In this document: one piece after another, positions 34,089 through 46,329 of the stretch
How the letters are laid out: each line of letters opens with the position of its first letter
How positions within the stretch are numbered: the stretch's first letter is position 1
Source of the DNA: Isoetes taiwanensis
Lineage: Eukaryota > Streptophyta > Lycopodiopsida > Isoetales > Isoetaceae
Reading direction: 5' to 3'
DNA: 64,000 bases
Assembly: GCA_021234155.1 (NCBI GenBank)
Contig: JAJEKV010000013.1
Location: 10,581,240-10,645,239, forward strand
The notes under the pieces: generated by a model
What the model was told of the DNA's origin: nothing
What the model saw: only the letters and a program-made list of their open reading frames with translations
Databases searched by the model: none
Made by a program: the position numbers and the translations under genes

Positions 34089-37000
34089 GAACCAAGAAAT
34101 AGGATCCCCATTTCTATGCCTGCTTGATCGATCTTGGAATGTATGAAGCTATGGCGGAGAATCAAATTCTACCACGGAACAGTCAGACCGGATCTTGTTC
34201 TTGAGGGACTTTACCATCGAGGTCGAATTTGCTATTGAGGAGGACTCACATGCATTTCCGGGACAACCAATCTCATCAAAAAGATGCAAGAGAGAGGCCG
34301 GATATGGGACAAAAAACGTATTAGAAGAAGGGTGAATGATTCTATGGAATCACATACTAAATCAAGTTTCTAGATTGAATCAAAAGTAAAGCTTTTGCTG
34401 AAAATTATTATGGGATAGTAGATTGGACTTTTATTTGGGTCTGTTGTTGGAAGGCCCTAAAAAGAGGCTATTGTGAAAAAAGAGATTTATTTGAAAACCT
34501 TAGGATGATGGCCTCAAGAAGTGAACTAACTAATAGCAATGATGTTTGTCGCCCAAACACGTTGTTTCTTTCCATGGTAGTTGGAAAGGAAGGTAAGACA
34601 CAGCAGAACCTGCTGGCAGGGAAGGCCAAAATCCCCCAAAATTGCATCCTAGAAATATGCGACTAGCAGCGAAGGAGGAAAAATGTCAGCACATTATTGG
34701 AGCAAATCAGGCATTAGCAAGACTTAAAGCTAAGAAAAATGCCATAGATCGTGCTATGAAGGGAGTTGTTAAGTTCACGGTTAGAAGATAATACAAAAGT
34801 ATCACCAAAGGTAAAAAGAATTGTCAAGAAGACAATTCAAGACATCGACATTAATTACATGCTAGTATTTTAGGGTCATGGAGGAGTCACATAGTTTTTG
34901 AATTTTCACGTCCCCTAACATCAAATGTACTTTAGCTAGGAATGTATGTAGAAAGTCATGTAGATGTTTTCTACATTTTTTTTGCGAGAATTATTGATAG
35001 TCTTTAACTGTGACAAGCATGTTCCACATCATACATCAAGAAATGTTATTCCGCTTTTTCTTGTAGAAGTTATATTGACATGCTTTTACATTGAATCAAC
35101 GAAGGTATACTTGAAGCTAGCTTTGTAGAGATGTCTTCTGAATGTAAGAAAAGGAAAAGCGAAGAAGGAAGCTACTTGTAGATATGAAGTAGATGTCGAA
35201 ATATGTAGATGCTTTTCATACAGAGTATTGTAGCTGTTAATAAAGCAAGGATGTGAGTTTTGAGGAAGAAGTAGCTTAGATGTAAAAAGAATGTGGAAGA
35301 TACATTAAAACATATAGAGATAATACACGTTAATATTTTTGCCAGATACGGCGGTCGTACTTTTACTTACGAGGCTGAATTATACCAAATCTTTGTTGTC
35401 GGCATCAAAAGTCAAAAGAGTGGCATCAGGGCAGGTCCGAATACTTAGGCTTACTCCTTGCATCACGAGAAAAGCACAAAAGGGGAGAATACCTGGCACA
35501 TTTGTGTGAAGCATGGCCGGCCGAATTTATAAGAAGGCTTTCAGCTATGATGAGTCCAGAATTGGACGAAGAATTGTACTTGCAATTGCTGTGTGTGCTT
35601 GAGGAAGTTAATCACGAGGATTTGCTGCTTCAAGCGAAATTATGATATTGTGAAGACGCGGCTTTGGAGAGCCATGAGTATACAGAGGCCGTGAGTGGCA
35701 CAAGCTAGCTGCATGGAAACAAAGATGGCGGTTGTGGGGAGAAGCGGTTAATTGAGTTGTGTCCACGAGGAGAGAGAAGGATGTAAAACTTGCTCGGGGA
35801 TTGATTAGATTGGCAGAGTCTATGAAAGAAGAAGAAACTATGTTAATGAACAGCTAAGAGACTTCGCGAGATTGGATTGACAAGAAGAGGCGATTAAAGG
35901 AGATGTTGGACCGCACATGTTGACCATATGTCTAAGTTGCTATATCACAATTTACACATTTGGCTGGCGCATTGGCGGGTTCGAAGGGTACATCTGAACA
36001 CTTAGCGGCGGGTGTTGCTATGTTGTTGATTTTCGAAAATTACAAACCATTCGAAAAGCATTGATTCAAGCTTCACGGCATTGGTACAATGAACAAATTA
36101 GTATTACCAGGTTGCGCTTCACCATGTTCAAGGTAAATGGCAGATTGAAAATGTGTACTCAACATTGGGGAACGATAAACTCATTTTTCCACTTGCATTT
36201 TAGAAGTTATTCCAAGAAGATGCGCACTCAAATGGTTGCAAAGAGAATGGTGGTATGCACCATTTGAAATACCATTTGGTTTGAGATGCAGATGGTTGTG
36301 CAGCCAGTTTAAATCTGAAAAACATTTCTATCTGTTGTAAGATACCATATTCAACATAAGATAAAATCAGTGGAATTCTTTGGTTAGAAGAGGGACAATA
36401 GGGGAAGGGAACACCACGATGAGAAGAGGCAGAGAGGAAAATCTCTAAATTGTGACTTGAAGAGAATAGTAAGAAAAAGGATGGGAAGATAGTAAAATGC
36501 AAACTATTTTAGTGTCCAGAGTGATGAAAGAGGGAGAAAAAAATAAGTATTGAAGGGTACGATACAGGGAGGCATTGCGACATTGATGGTCCCAGCACAT
36601 GATATGTACTTTCGTAAAAGCATGCAATCACCCATTATCAATGAAACTCAAAACGATACTTCTAACAAAAATGTAGCCAGGCCTACTGCTTTTTAGCTGC
36701 CATCCCGAATTTTGAAGAAGGTAGCACAACTTACGAAAATCTTGACCATAGCTAGTGAGGTGATTCACGAAAAACTAAGAAACGATATACGTCAATGCAA
36801 AAGAATGACTGATGAAATTTGTACTGGGCAAATGGCAGGGATAATATTGACGTGCTGCCGAGGTCCCAGTGATTATTTTGGATGTACTTCGGAGCCTTGA
36901 TCTCTTGGTCCTTATACCATCCTTGATTGCAGTAAACACAATATTACTTTCGAGGTAGATACCATGGATGACTATGGAAAGCTTGTTTTCGGTGGTAGGG

Positions 37001-37250
37001 TTATTACATGCTGGCTGCGGTCCTGGTATATGGGAATCTGAGGGTTACCTACTGAAGAAGGTTTTATACCTCCACGTGTGGGGGGTGCAAAAACGCGTGG
37101 AGCGATCCAGCACAAAAGAGGAATGAAAAAGAAAAGTATATGCATATGAAGCCCATCTCGATGCCGAGATGCTTTATTAGGAAATGCACGAATTATGCAA
37201 ATGCTTTTAGCAATTTACATTCTTTGTATCCAAGTTTTACCTTTGTATGA
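34089..37250 (+). pseudogene. DDE-type transposase-like gene, copy 2 (heavily broken)
   Basis: Counterpart of 22868-25950. DNA landmarks are still collinear: the start region at 34089, the Cys-rich patch near 35500-35620, the WYNEQISI region near 36080-36110 and the GGTTGTGCAGCCAGTTTAAA stretch near 36290. Almost every frame is interrupted within tens of codons. It adds no coding information beyond copy 1, but its intact bases can help distinguish errors from real decay in copy 1. Confidence 0.6.
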
Positions 37251-37679
37251 GGCACATAATTGGTTGTCATGTGTTGCCGTGAGTGTTCGTCACTTGTTTT
37301 CAATATTAAAGTGAATACATTGGCTGGTAGGTTCGAGCGCAATACATGTACCAGAAGACACTGTACTTGGCAAGCAAACTTCAAGGTTAATGGCTGCAGC
37401 AAGGTTAATGGATTTCACATATTTAAGTAGGTATATATGCTATGGTAGAAACCATTTTTGGAAGTGCCTAGTATTTGTAGTTTTGATTTGCAACTGTCCA
37501 CGTACTAAAGATAACTTATAACGACATAGCTCAGTATGCCTCTTTTAAAAAAACAATGGGGGACACTTTATATTGTATCCTTTAGAATGGGGGGACTTAT
37601 ATGGGGACACTTATGTTGTACCCTAAACCATAACTTTGGCTACTTTAGAATTGGTGGGTCTTTATTGACCTTGTAAAAA

Positions 37680-38010
37680 TAAAAAGTGTTAACACAAAAT
37701 TTTAAGTTTGACATCTACACAAAGTGCTGAAGTGTTAGCACTTGTGCAAGGTTTGACATCTTGACACAAAGTGCCAAAGTGTTAACACCTTGTGCAAGGT
37801 TTGACATCTGACTTTAAAGTTGCACAAAGGTCTGAACCTTGGCGACATTATTGACCTTGTAAAAAATAAAAAGGGGACACGAGTTTTTTTTCCCTTTATA
37901 CAAGTTATTTAACACTTGTGCACAAAGTGTTAACACCTTGTGCCTAAGTGTTGACATGTTTGTCACACCACTTATAACGTAATTATTTTAACACGTGCAT
38001 AAAGTACTAG
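37680..38010. repeat. Minisatellite AAAGTGTTAACACCTTG, copy 2
   Basis: Same unit as at 26400-26740, with units gained and lost. It contains several GTTAACACCTTGTG and TTTGACATCT phrases. Confidence 0.8.
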
Positions 38011-38579
38011 TACTTTTTTGCAATGTTTTGACATCTGACCACTTATACAACTTATTAACATCTCCTCCTAATTGTGCTCGACAATACAATACACCCGAAT
38101 TTATTATGTCAGTAACACATGTTCACAATAATCATCATGACATAATTAGAACTTCAAAATTTACAAGCGTATCTCATGTACATCCCAAAATTTACAACTA
38201 TATCTCATATTTGCATGATGGAAATTTACAAAATTGAAATGATACACTTGTCCACATCTCGAGAAATCCCATGAGGCTTTTCGGTGTCATGAAGTCACAC
38301 GATGGGATGGAAGCAAAAAGAGATGTGCACTTATCCCAAAAACTGAAATACCTTGCACTAACATTTTAGGGGATGAAATTGTATCCCATCAAGTCAATTT
38401 GTACCTTCACACTCCCTCGTCATGGACCCATGAGAAAGTTGGAGTCAGGTGCGAGAGAGAGGAGGGTTCTTGGCAGAATGTGAAGGTACATAGTGGGAGT
38501 GCGAGTCACCGCACGTAAGTCAAGTGTTGGGGACTTAGTGAGCTCAAAAGAAATGGGATGTATCAAGCATACACTATCA

Positions 38580-38725
38580 TCAAACCCATCTCAAATGAGA
38601 ATCCCAAGTCATGTAAGATCATGACCTCCACATTCATCATCTTGGAGCACTCATCCAACCCATCTCAAATGATCCAACTCATGTCAAGACCCACTGCGAT
38701 TTCACATTCATCATCTTGAAGCACT
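38580..38725. repeat. Two-unit direct repeat, copy 2
   Basis: Counterpart of 27290-27424, with extra bases between ATGATC and AAGAC. Confidence 0.7.
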
Positions 38726-38944
38726 CATCTAATATGAGCTTAAGTTGTCAATAAGTGGTAGAACTTTACGAGGATAATTTAAGAACAGGAGAAATGAAAA
38801 GACATACAAAACACTTGGGATAAATTACGACCTTTGGCCGAGTAAACCAGATACATGTAGCTTTTAGAATAATGCCATATGGCACAACTTAATATGTCAT
38901 TTTTTAAAATTAATTGGTTGAGGCACTACCAAAATACATCCAAA

Positions 38945-41900
38945 ATTTTGAAGGCAACTAGGCCAAAACAAAGTCTGATTTTTTATGCGAGTGATTCCAT
39001 TAGGGCGCTGAAGGTATTACCGGTATCCAAATTTTATACAGCTTATGATATCGAAGCATAAACCAAAGTGTTGATCAAACCGAAAATTGACTGTTCATCC
39101 ACAAAACTCATAAACAAATGGTTAGATTCATCTACCAATCGACACATCCAATGGCTTCTCCATCTTCACACACATTTTAGCGAGGGCTTCTTTGCGTATA
39201 TGCTTCGCCGCCTAGCGATAATCGTGTGTGAAAACGGCCTCATAACTCCGTGCATAGTGCATTAAAACAAACAGAAATGTAAAATGGTGTAAACTAAAAG
39301 CTTGCAAGAGAATTGACACTTACCTTCAACTCCCAGGCTCCTTATTTTCCACAACCTACGTTCTAAATTTGTTACGCTGTGCCATCTTTTTTTACAAGCC
39401 TTAATTAGGCCGGTCCGGTGTTTGAGGTACTTCCAAGATGTTCAAGCCCCTTCACATTATTGACTACCGGCGAATAAAATCAACACCGCTGAGGTTTGAC
39501 TCATTGATCAATATCTAGCGTATGAAGCCCTGACATGCACATTTAAAGTAGAAATGTAAATATTAAGTAAATGTAAATGGATGGGAAAGTACAGGAAATG
39601 CATACCCTCTAATTGCCTACTCATTTGTCGCAAAAGCTTTTAGACTATTCAATATAAGTGAACTGGATGGTGCAATAAGAACTATAGGATTCCTACGCAA
39701 AGGCAAATATAGCCAACACAGTGCTCATTCTCAAGCAGGTAGAAGAACATCTTGGCATTTTGACATAACCGGCCCTTTCATCCCCTTTGTTTCCGCGATA
39801 TCTACAATGTTTCTTGAGGCCCTGGGGTTTTTCTTACTTGCTGTAGCTTCCTTGAACAAGTGAAAGTTAAAAGATGGATAAAAGAAAATCTTGTTCTTCC
39901 ACTCGATGGCAAATTATGATGGTACCTACAAGAAGATAAGGTCATAATTATACTTCATTATAAATACACAAAGAATAGGAGATGAAATAAGGAAATTACA
40001 TCTACAACACCTTGTGCATACACATAAAATACGTTCAATAAGGCGGCTTGTCAATAGGTACGTAGTTCTTCAAGGTCAATATCGCCATTCATTGATCTGG
40101 GGGGCTATCCTTTAGGGAAATTTCGTGTAAGAACAACACGACCACCTACAAGGATCAAATTGAAGTGTCAAGTATCATGCAGTATAAAAACAAATGTTTC
40201 ATAATATTACTAGCATCAAGATCGATTCTTCACCGGATTTAGAATCTTCAAGATTTTGTGTCTTCAACAGATTTTTGCCTACAAGAAATGGTGTGAGTTG
40301 GAAGAAATGGTGAGTTAAGATGAAGTGCATAATTTTCTTAGCTGCGCCTAGCCGGTGCATCCTTTCTCTGCTCGAGTTTTCCGCTTGTTATTGGGGGAGC
40401 ATCCTCCTCCTTCATTTATAATCATTTCTATAGTCACGTGCTTTCTTATCTTCATCTCGCTATAACCAAGTAGAAATATGCAATTCCCATGAACAAATGT
40501 TACTGCTTGATGAGCTTTAAAAACCAAACTAGTTACAAGTTCACGCCATTTTTTTCGCAGCAAATGGAAAACATATTGAGCTTCAAGACCAAAGAAGTAC
40601 ATATGAAGTGCTCGAATAGGTAGTGTAAGACAAACACAACTAAAGAATTAAGTAGCTAAATACTTATACTATCAAAAACAAGTTAAAAAGAACATTCATT
40701 AAATGGCGCACCTATTGTAGAAACCTCAACAATACCGGTACTTTTCCGTGGGCAAAGGGGATTTTTGGTCAATATTCTCGGCCACCTACTTCACCAGATG
40801 AATGGACAAATATAAGCTAAATTAATGATGACACTATACAAAATAAAAGTGTCTCGTCACCTTTGATAGAAACTCGTTGTCGTCAAGGAAGCCAACTCTA
40901 AGATCCAAATTTGGGATCTTCGAAGACTAATTCCACCGCAATCACATCTTACAAATTAGCAACTCAAATAATATTGAAGCTTATATCAACTCAATTAAAT
41001 TTGAACTTATCGATTCTGGCATTGCCATCTCCACAAACTTTCCTGATTCATTTTTTTCCCGAGCCGCGGAGAGAATGCCTTAATAGGGTGATGCGCTGAT
41101 GTAGAAGGAGTCCCACGACATGGCATCATCCTTGGTTGGTTTAGGTTCGAGACATCCCGAGAATTTCAGGTAGCAAGGTTCTTCCTTCAAGGAATGGCTT
41201 CACACCGCATATGACAATGGCTAGTTAGCTAGACTCATATCTGAAAAATTCTACATGTTTACAAATCATCTACATGTTTACATTACAGCCGCTTACAAAG
41301 AAAGTTTCTTTTTGATGCTCCCTGTTTCTGCAAAACAAAAAGTAAATGTAATCAAAACTAACAAACAAGGAATCAAGAATGTAAAGTGTCAATAAATGTA
41401 AGTCATGCAAGAAAGCATCTACATGAGACAGATCTGCAAGTTATGCAAGAAAGCATGTACATGACAGAAATTTAAGTGAAGCAAGAAAGCATGTACATGA
41501 AAGAAATGTAAATGACAGAAAGAATGTACAGATCCAAATCCAAGCACCTTGAACTACATTCATTCTCCAGAACAACAAAACTTAAGTCTATGTAGAAGGT
41601 AAATGTCGATTCAGTACTCTACCAAACAAATACATATCTAAAAATAAGCACTTGCATATCAAAAAGTATTCCTACACTGTAAAATGAAATCAAGTGAACA
41701 GAATTACCTTGAGTAGAAATTCCCATATTTGCACGAAGTTCTTGAGGCCAAAGACAATGAAAAACACACTGGTTCGAAGTAGAGACACGGTATGAGACAC
41801 AAAGAAGGCAGTAGGGATGTCCACATGATGGAAACACCAAAATACTATGCCAAGGCATGCATTGCAAGATCAAGATGTGTTCTTCACATGAGGATTTGAT

Positions 41901-42289
41901 GCCTTACTATCTCACGCAAGAACAGGATCGATGCAAGGTAATTACATCTGATGTTTCAAGATGTAACATCATGTCCTTTATCCTACTCTTTCACTAATTT
42001 CATTCATCTCCAAATCCTTGCTGATTTCATGGATGGCAAGTATAATGTCTCCGTGAACTCTAAGTCATGTCTTCATTGGCTTTGTTAAATTTTTTCATCT
42101 CCTCCATAAAACTTGATTTTTCCTCTTCAAAGTAACTTTGCCAATGCCATTTGCAAATCTATGCCCCGCTGCCTTTAGTGTCAATTTTGGCAAGTCGAAA
42201 GTGTTTATCGCGGCATCGATTTTTGGACAACCCCTACTTAATGTTTCTCTCACTCTCTAGCCCGCAAATCTCTATCAAGAAGCTCATAC
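38945..42289. other. Unassigned stretch between the duplication and a LINE
   Basis: No gene can be named. A minus-strand frame at 40348-40602 (84 codons, FGLEAQYVFHLLRKKWRELV) and short minus-strand open pieces around 39730-39930 look coding-like but are broken. Near 42100-42130 the minus strand reads FEEEKSSFMEEMKKFNK, coiled-coil-like, in a short frame. At about 41400-41530 four loose units of AAGAAAGCATGTACATGA form a small repeat. Confidence 0.4.
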
Positions 42290-45200
42290 CTAACCCGTGA
42301 ACAGAGACCCGTGAGCCGCAATGTGGTAGTGCGAGGCCCGACGGAGGAGTCGAGAACATCTCACTTCCCCACTCCGCATTAACGCATCTTGACCGGATGA
42401 TGTTCCCAAAGACCGTGACCATTGGAAAGGCGGAGTGTCATGGAATTCAGCCTCGGACGCTTTCCCGGTGGTCATCTTCACGCTTGAGAGCGTGCATGAG
42501 CTGGTGGCCATCCCAAAGCGGCCGGGCCGGAAGTTGAAGGGGACAGCTCAGACGCTGACCGACTTGACCCCCAATGACGTTGAAGAGACCCGGCGTGAGC
42601 TGGCCAAAGTCGGACGGGCCAGACATGGAGGGGCAGCTGGCTGGTCCGGGAAGGGATGCGGAATTCGTGCAGCCAAATGTGGATGTGCACCTTCGCCCCC
42701 GAAGTCCCTCTCGAGGCGCACGTGCATCCACATCTTCCACTCCCCGGGACCACCACTACCATCGGGACCTGGCGATGCATGCCACTAAATAGGGATCGTG
42801 GCCTCGGCCTGTGGTATCCCCGAATTGCCGCGCTTTCCATGGCGTAAGGGGATAGCCTCACCTGGCCGCCATGGACATGGACCTTATCTTCCTCATGGAA
42901 ACATGGGAACATGCTGGTCACGTGCTACCTGATTTTGCCAGATACCGCTTAATTCGCCTTCAATGAGTGCACCGGAAAACGAGGGACACTGGAGGAATTG
43001 GGCGGTTACTACCATACTTTTGGCCCAATCGGCCTCCCCGCGCAAGGCGTATGTGCACAACGTATACGGGTACGAGTGCAGAATACCGGACGGCAGCCCT
43101 CCTCTTTGTGGCGCTTTGCTACTTCCCGCATGATGAGAGCAACTTTACCACACGCACTTGGATGTGGATGGCGTGAGCCCTATGTCGATCTATATGATGA
43201 CATACGCCAGCATGCATAATTGGGCAAGGTCATGTTGCTTGAGACTTCAATGCGCCAAACAGTGGACAGAAAGCAGATCCCAAAATTTGACCTCTAGCCG
43301 AGGATGTGTTGCAAATGACCCCGCAGAGATGGTTTGGCCAAGGGCGCCGATGACGCCAGGTGTGACACCTGCATGGCCGCAGCCGCCGCTAAGTCGGGCA
43401 AGATCTTTGACCCGGTCATTTGCAATGGTTGGCATGGGCGGGCCCTCCGCCGCTTCATTTGTAGACGGAGAACTGTGGGGGCGGCACCAGGGTGGTGGAT
43501 TACGCGGCTAGCGCATGAGCAATGCCTCACACTTGATCACCGCTTCGCAGCTCCGGACAGTGGCCGGACGAGGAAGTAGACCACCATCAGCCCGCGCTCT
43601 GCAGATAGATTGGTGCCAACCGAAAGCACCCATTGCCCCAAACACCCCACAAAACCACGGTAAGGCCCGACTATGATCATGCGGGCGGTCTATGCGCAGC
43701 ATGCTTTGAGCATGAGCTGCCGGAGGCCGCAACTCCCCACACAACAACAACAGACGGCTCCAAATTAACCAGTCCCTTCGAGGGTAGGGGACAGATGCTT
43801 TGGGAGAGGCCGCCTCGACGATCCACGTGGGCGGGGCAATCACCTTCCCTCGCAATCACCGGTTCGATGGACTAATGTCGGGGAGTGAAACGATGCCTCC
43901 GCCAAGTGCCGGACCCCACCATTCGCCTCGCTGTGCCGCCCACACACCGCCCTTCCTCAAGACCAAGAAAGCTGTACCTTGCAGAGCACCAAAGAATGAT
44001 GTTTGGTCTTCTAGACCGCCACCCTAGGGCCTTCTCGGGGAGAAAGGTCTTGAGTAAGCCTCAGACACTCTACTGTGGAAAATATTACCGAGGAACAATG
44101 GGTGAGATACTTGCGCCACTCGTGATGACCCAATGGGAAGCCGGCACCGGCATTCAGAGCATGTGCCTAGCAATCGGGTCATTACCGGCGGGGATGTCAT
44201 AATGGCCCGTAAACGCCTCGCAAACCGAAGGCGCTAGATTTGGATGGTATGCGTGCGAGCTTCAAGTGGGGTCGGCCCCCAATGGTGCCGCTTCACAAAG
44301 ACTTTCAACAAGGCATTGCAAGAAGGTTTCCTCGCGACCGACTACCGAGAGTTGTGCCCATATACAAAGTGGGGGACCCCACACCAAAGTACCCAACCAT
44401 CGCATTCATTATGGGAGGCTCGCTCTTTGCCAAGTTGCTTGCCGGATTCTTGAGCGGCGCATTGACACTTTGGGCGAGGATGGAGAAGTGCTGCTCACGC
44501 AGTAAAAGCCCGCCTCCAAGATTCTACTATTGACCATATCTTCACTCACAACACTCATAGAGGATAGCCTAATCGACTAAACTGCATCGCTGTTTTGTGG
44601 ATTTCGCAAAGGCTTTTGACACAATGCTGCCTGGATAAGTTGTGGGATAGATTGAGCCTGGGGACCCCCGCCGACTTGCGTAATGCTATATACGCATTCA
44701 TAATGCAGGCTTGCTCCTGGCCGCCTCTCACAATCGCTGTCGGGAGCCCGTTGTTAGTAGCATTGGGGTGCGCTGTATGCCCTCTATCCCCGACGGCTCT
44801 CGGCTTGTACATTGACCAGCTAGAAGAATGGCTAGCCGAGCACCGGGAGGCGCCGCTGATGCACCACATAATCCGCAACTCATATATGCCGATGATGTTG
44901 ACCTGCCGCATATACCCCTGCAGGACATGCAACGCCACCGGATGCTTTGGACACTTTTTGCCAATTCATCGACATGAGAGTTAACTTGGCCAAGACAAGG
45001 GTGCTGCTGGTCCCATCATTCGCACCCACGCCTTCCCCTCATTCACTTACTGGGTAGGTGTAGTGGAGGTGGCTCGGCCTTATAAGTATTTGGGCATTGA
45101 GTTTTCTACTACCACACACCGGGATGCATCCATCGTTACGGGTCACCGCAGCCGGAAAGCCCTCAGATGCAATGCAAAACAATGGCCACAAGGCATGGAG

Positions 45201-46215
45201 TCAGTATGCATGGGGTCACCAGCACACTTGTTCGTGGCCTTGGTTGAACCGGGTCCTCCCTATGGGGGAAGTGGGGGGGCTGATATCCCTCACCACTTGG
45301 AACGATCTAGAGCAGTACGAAGGCCTTCTTGGCGAAGCAATCGGGAGTGAAATCCACGGGCCCCATATCGATCTTGCTCCAGAGACAAGGCTTCCTTCCA
45401 TTACAGAGGGTCGCTACTGAACGTCACATTATTTACTTCCAGAAGGTGGTGGCTATGGATGAAGCCCGACTGCCCAACCTTGCTTTGGCAGTGGCGATGG
45501 GCCCGCAGCGACTCAAAGCCTGCTGGAAAGACAAGCAAGCCCAATGGTTCTTGCTATGGAATGTGCAGGCACACAGATGTGGACCAGTGCATACACCGAA
45601 GGAACGCGCTGCCTTGAAGCAAAATTTTGGATGCTTGCTTCATGGCCAAGCTTTGGGATGCAGAGAGGCCCCGCCACATGTCAAGGTGGCAAATTATCGA
45701 CGCCAACAGTTAATCCCATGTCACACGGGGCCCACACCACTACCTGCGCACCCATCTACCCATGAAAAGCGCAGGTGATTGCTTCCTTCCATTCGCTGTG
45801 CACATCGTGGAGATGGATTCGAGCCGCTGGAGACAGAGGCCAATGCCGCAACAGGCCATTGAGGATGAAAGTCATGCCCTCCGTGCCCGTCGGGCGACAG
45901 CATATCCGGCTCAGATGCTCGGCTAGTTGTGCCCCATCGCCTTGCATGAGCTATATAGGTTTGTTGGGATCGGTGAGGTAATGGATACGCTTTGACCGCT
46001 TATGCCCCCCGTCCGGACATTAACACCTGCATTTCTTGGATTATGTATATAATCAGGCAAAGTATGTCAAGATCCTTATTGTTACTAAGGTTTTTCCTTA
46101 AACCCTTCTGGCGGGGTTTTTTAACCCGGTAGTAATATACTGGCCGCTGCTCTCTTTGTACTTGGGTCCCATAGGCCAGTTGGTCTCCGTGGACGATAAA
46201 ATCATATTCTATTCT
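42290..46215 (+). mobile_element. Near-full-length but degenerate LINE, pentanucleotide tail
   Basis: A GC-rich block in AT-rich surroundings. In order: a 5' segment (42290-42850), endonuclease (FLMETWEHAG near 42890, FPHDESNFTTR near 43130), a linker, RT (from about 44290, with GLYIDQLEEWLAEH near 44800 and YKYLGIEFSTTTH near 45080), and a C-terminal region (45400-45950). The 3' UTR has GGGTCCCATAGGCCAG and a TATTC-repeat tail at about 46207-46219. Each block is in a different frame. From about 44610 it is the same family as the element at 10889-12526, which it extends in the 5' direction. The YADD region reads out of frame and many indels are present, so the copy is dead. Confidence 0.85.
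44595..45778 (+). pseudogene. Degenerate LINE reverse transcriptase
   Basis: Counterpart of the frame at 11080-12486. About 44595-44840 reads CLDKLWDRLSLGTPADLRNA and PLSPTALGLYIDQLEEWL in one frame. The catalytic box region near 44885 is shifted and reads YMPMML instead of YADDV. From 45329 the frame at LLQRQGFLPLQR, ERHIIYFQKVVAMDEARLPN and AMGPQRLKACWKDKQAQW matches the minus-strand copy closely. Several small indels separate these pieces. Confidence 0.8.
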
Positions 46216-46221
46216 ATTCTT

Positions 46222-46329
46222 GTCCTTCAACTCCTTCAATCTGCTAATCAAGATAGTAGCATCCACAAGTCTACTCTCAACCAATTTCTTCAACCCATCC
46301 ATCCGTACTAAAACCGCCTCGTATGGCAT
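46222..46329 (-). other. Coiled-coil-like coding piece cut by the LINE tail
   Basis: In sense the minus strand reads MPYEAVLVRMDGLKKLVESR, followed by DATILISRLKELKDK, charged and heptad-like. Frame and sense are then lost exactly where the LINE tail begins. A coiled-coil-like piece on the same strand lies on the other side of the LINE near 42100. The two may be parts of one gene or element split by the insertion (inference). No family is recognised. Confidence 0.4.

Larger units (their letters stand above)
27642..38944 (+). repeat. Tandem segmental duplication, copy 2 (about 11.3 kb)
   Basis: Collinear with 17046-27626 and starting at the same AAAGACCTTAATTTT. It differs by very frequent indels of 1-10 bases, by extra sequence at 28345-28697, and by a local 200-bp duplication at 28720-29120. 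Frames seen in copy 1 are broken throughout, the tRNA is degraded, and the Helitron hairpin is kept. The high ratio of indels to substitutions is unlike ordinary neutral divergence and could reflect unpolished long-read sequence. Confidence 0.9.

Noticed and set aside
39730..39930. Ulp1-type protease remnant on the minus strand
   Set aside because: A weak resemblance in two frames, without a conserved His-Asp-Cys order; not enough to call.
42447..42921. Minus-strand frames of 97-147 codons
   Set aside because: They lie antisense to the GC-rich LINE with recognisable endonuclease and RT sense frames; GC-rich DNA gives long chance frames.
46000..46221. Minus-strand continuation of the 109-codon frame at 46000-46329
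   Set aside because: This part is the reverse complement of the LINE 3' UTR and tail; only 46222-46329 looks coding-like.
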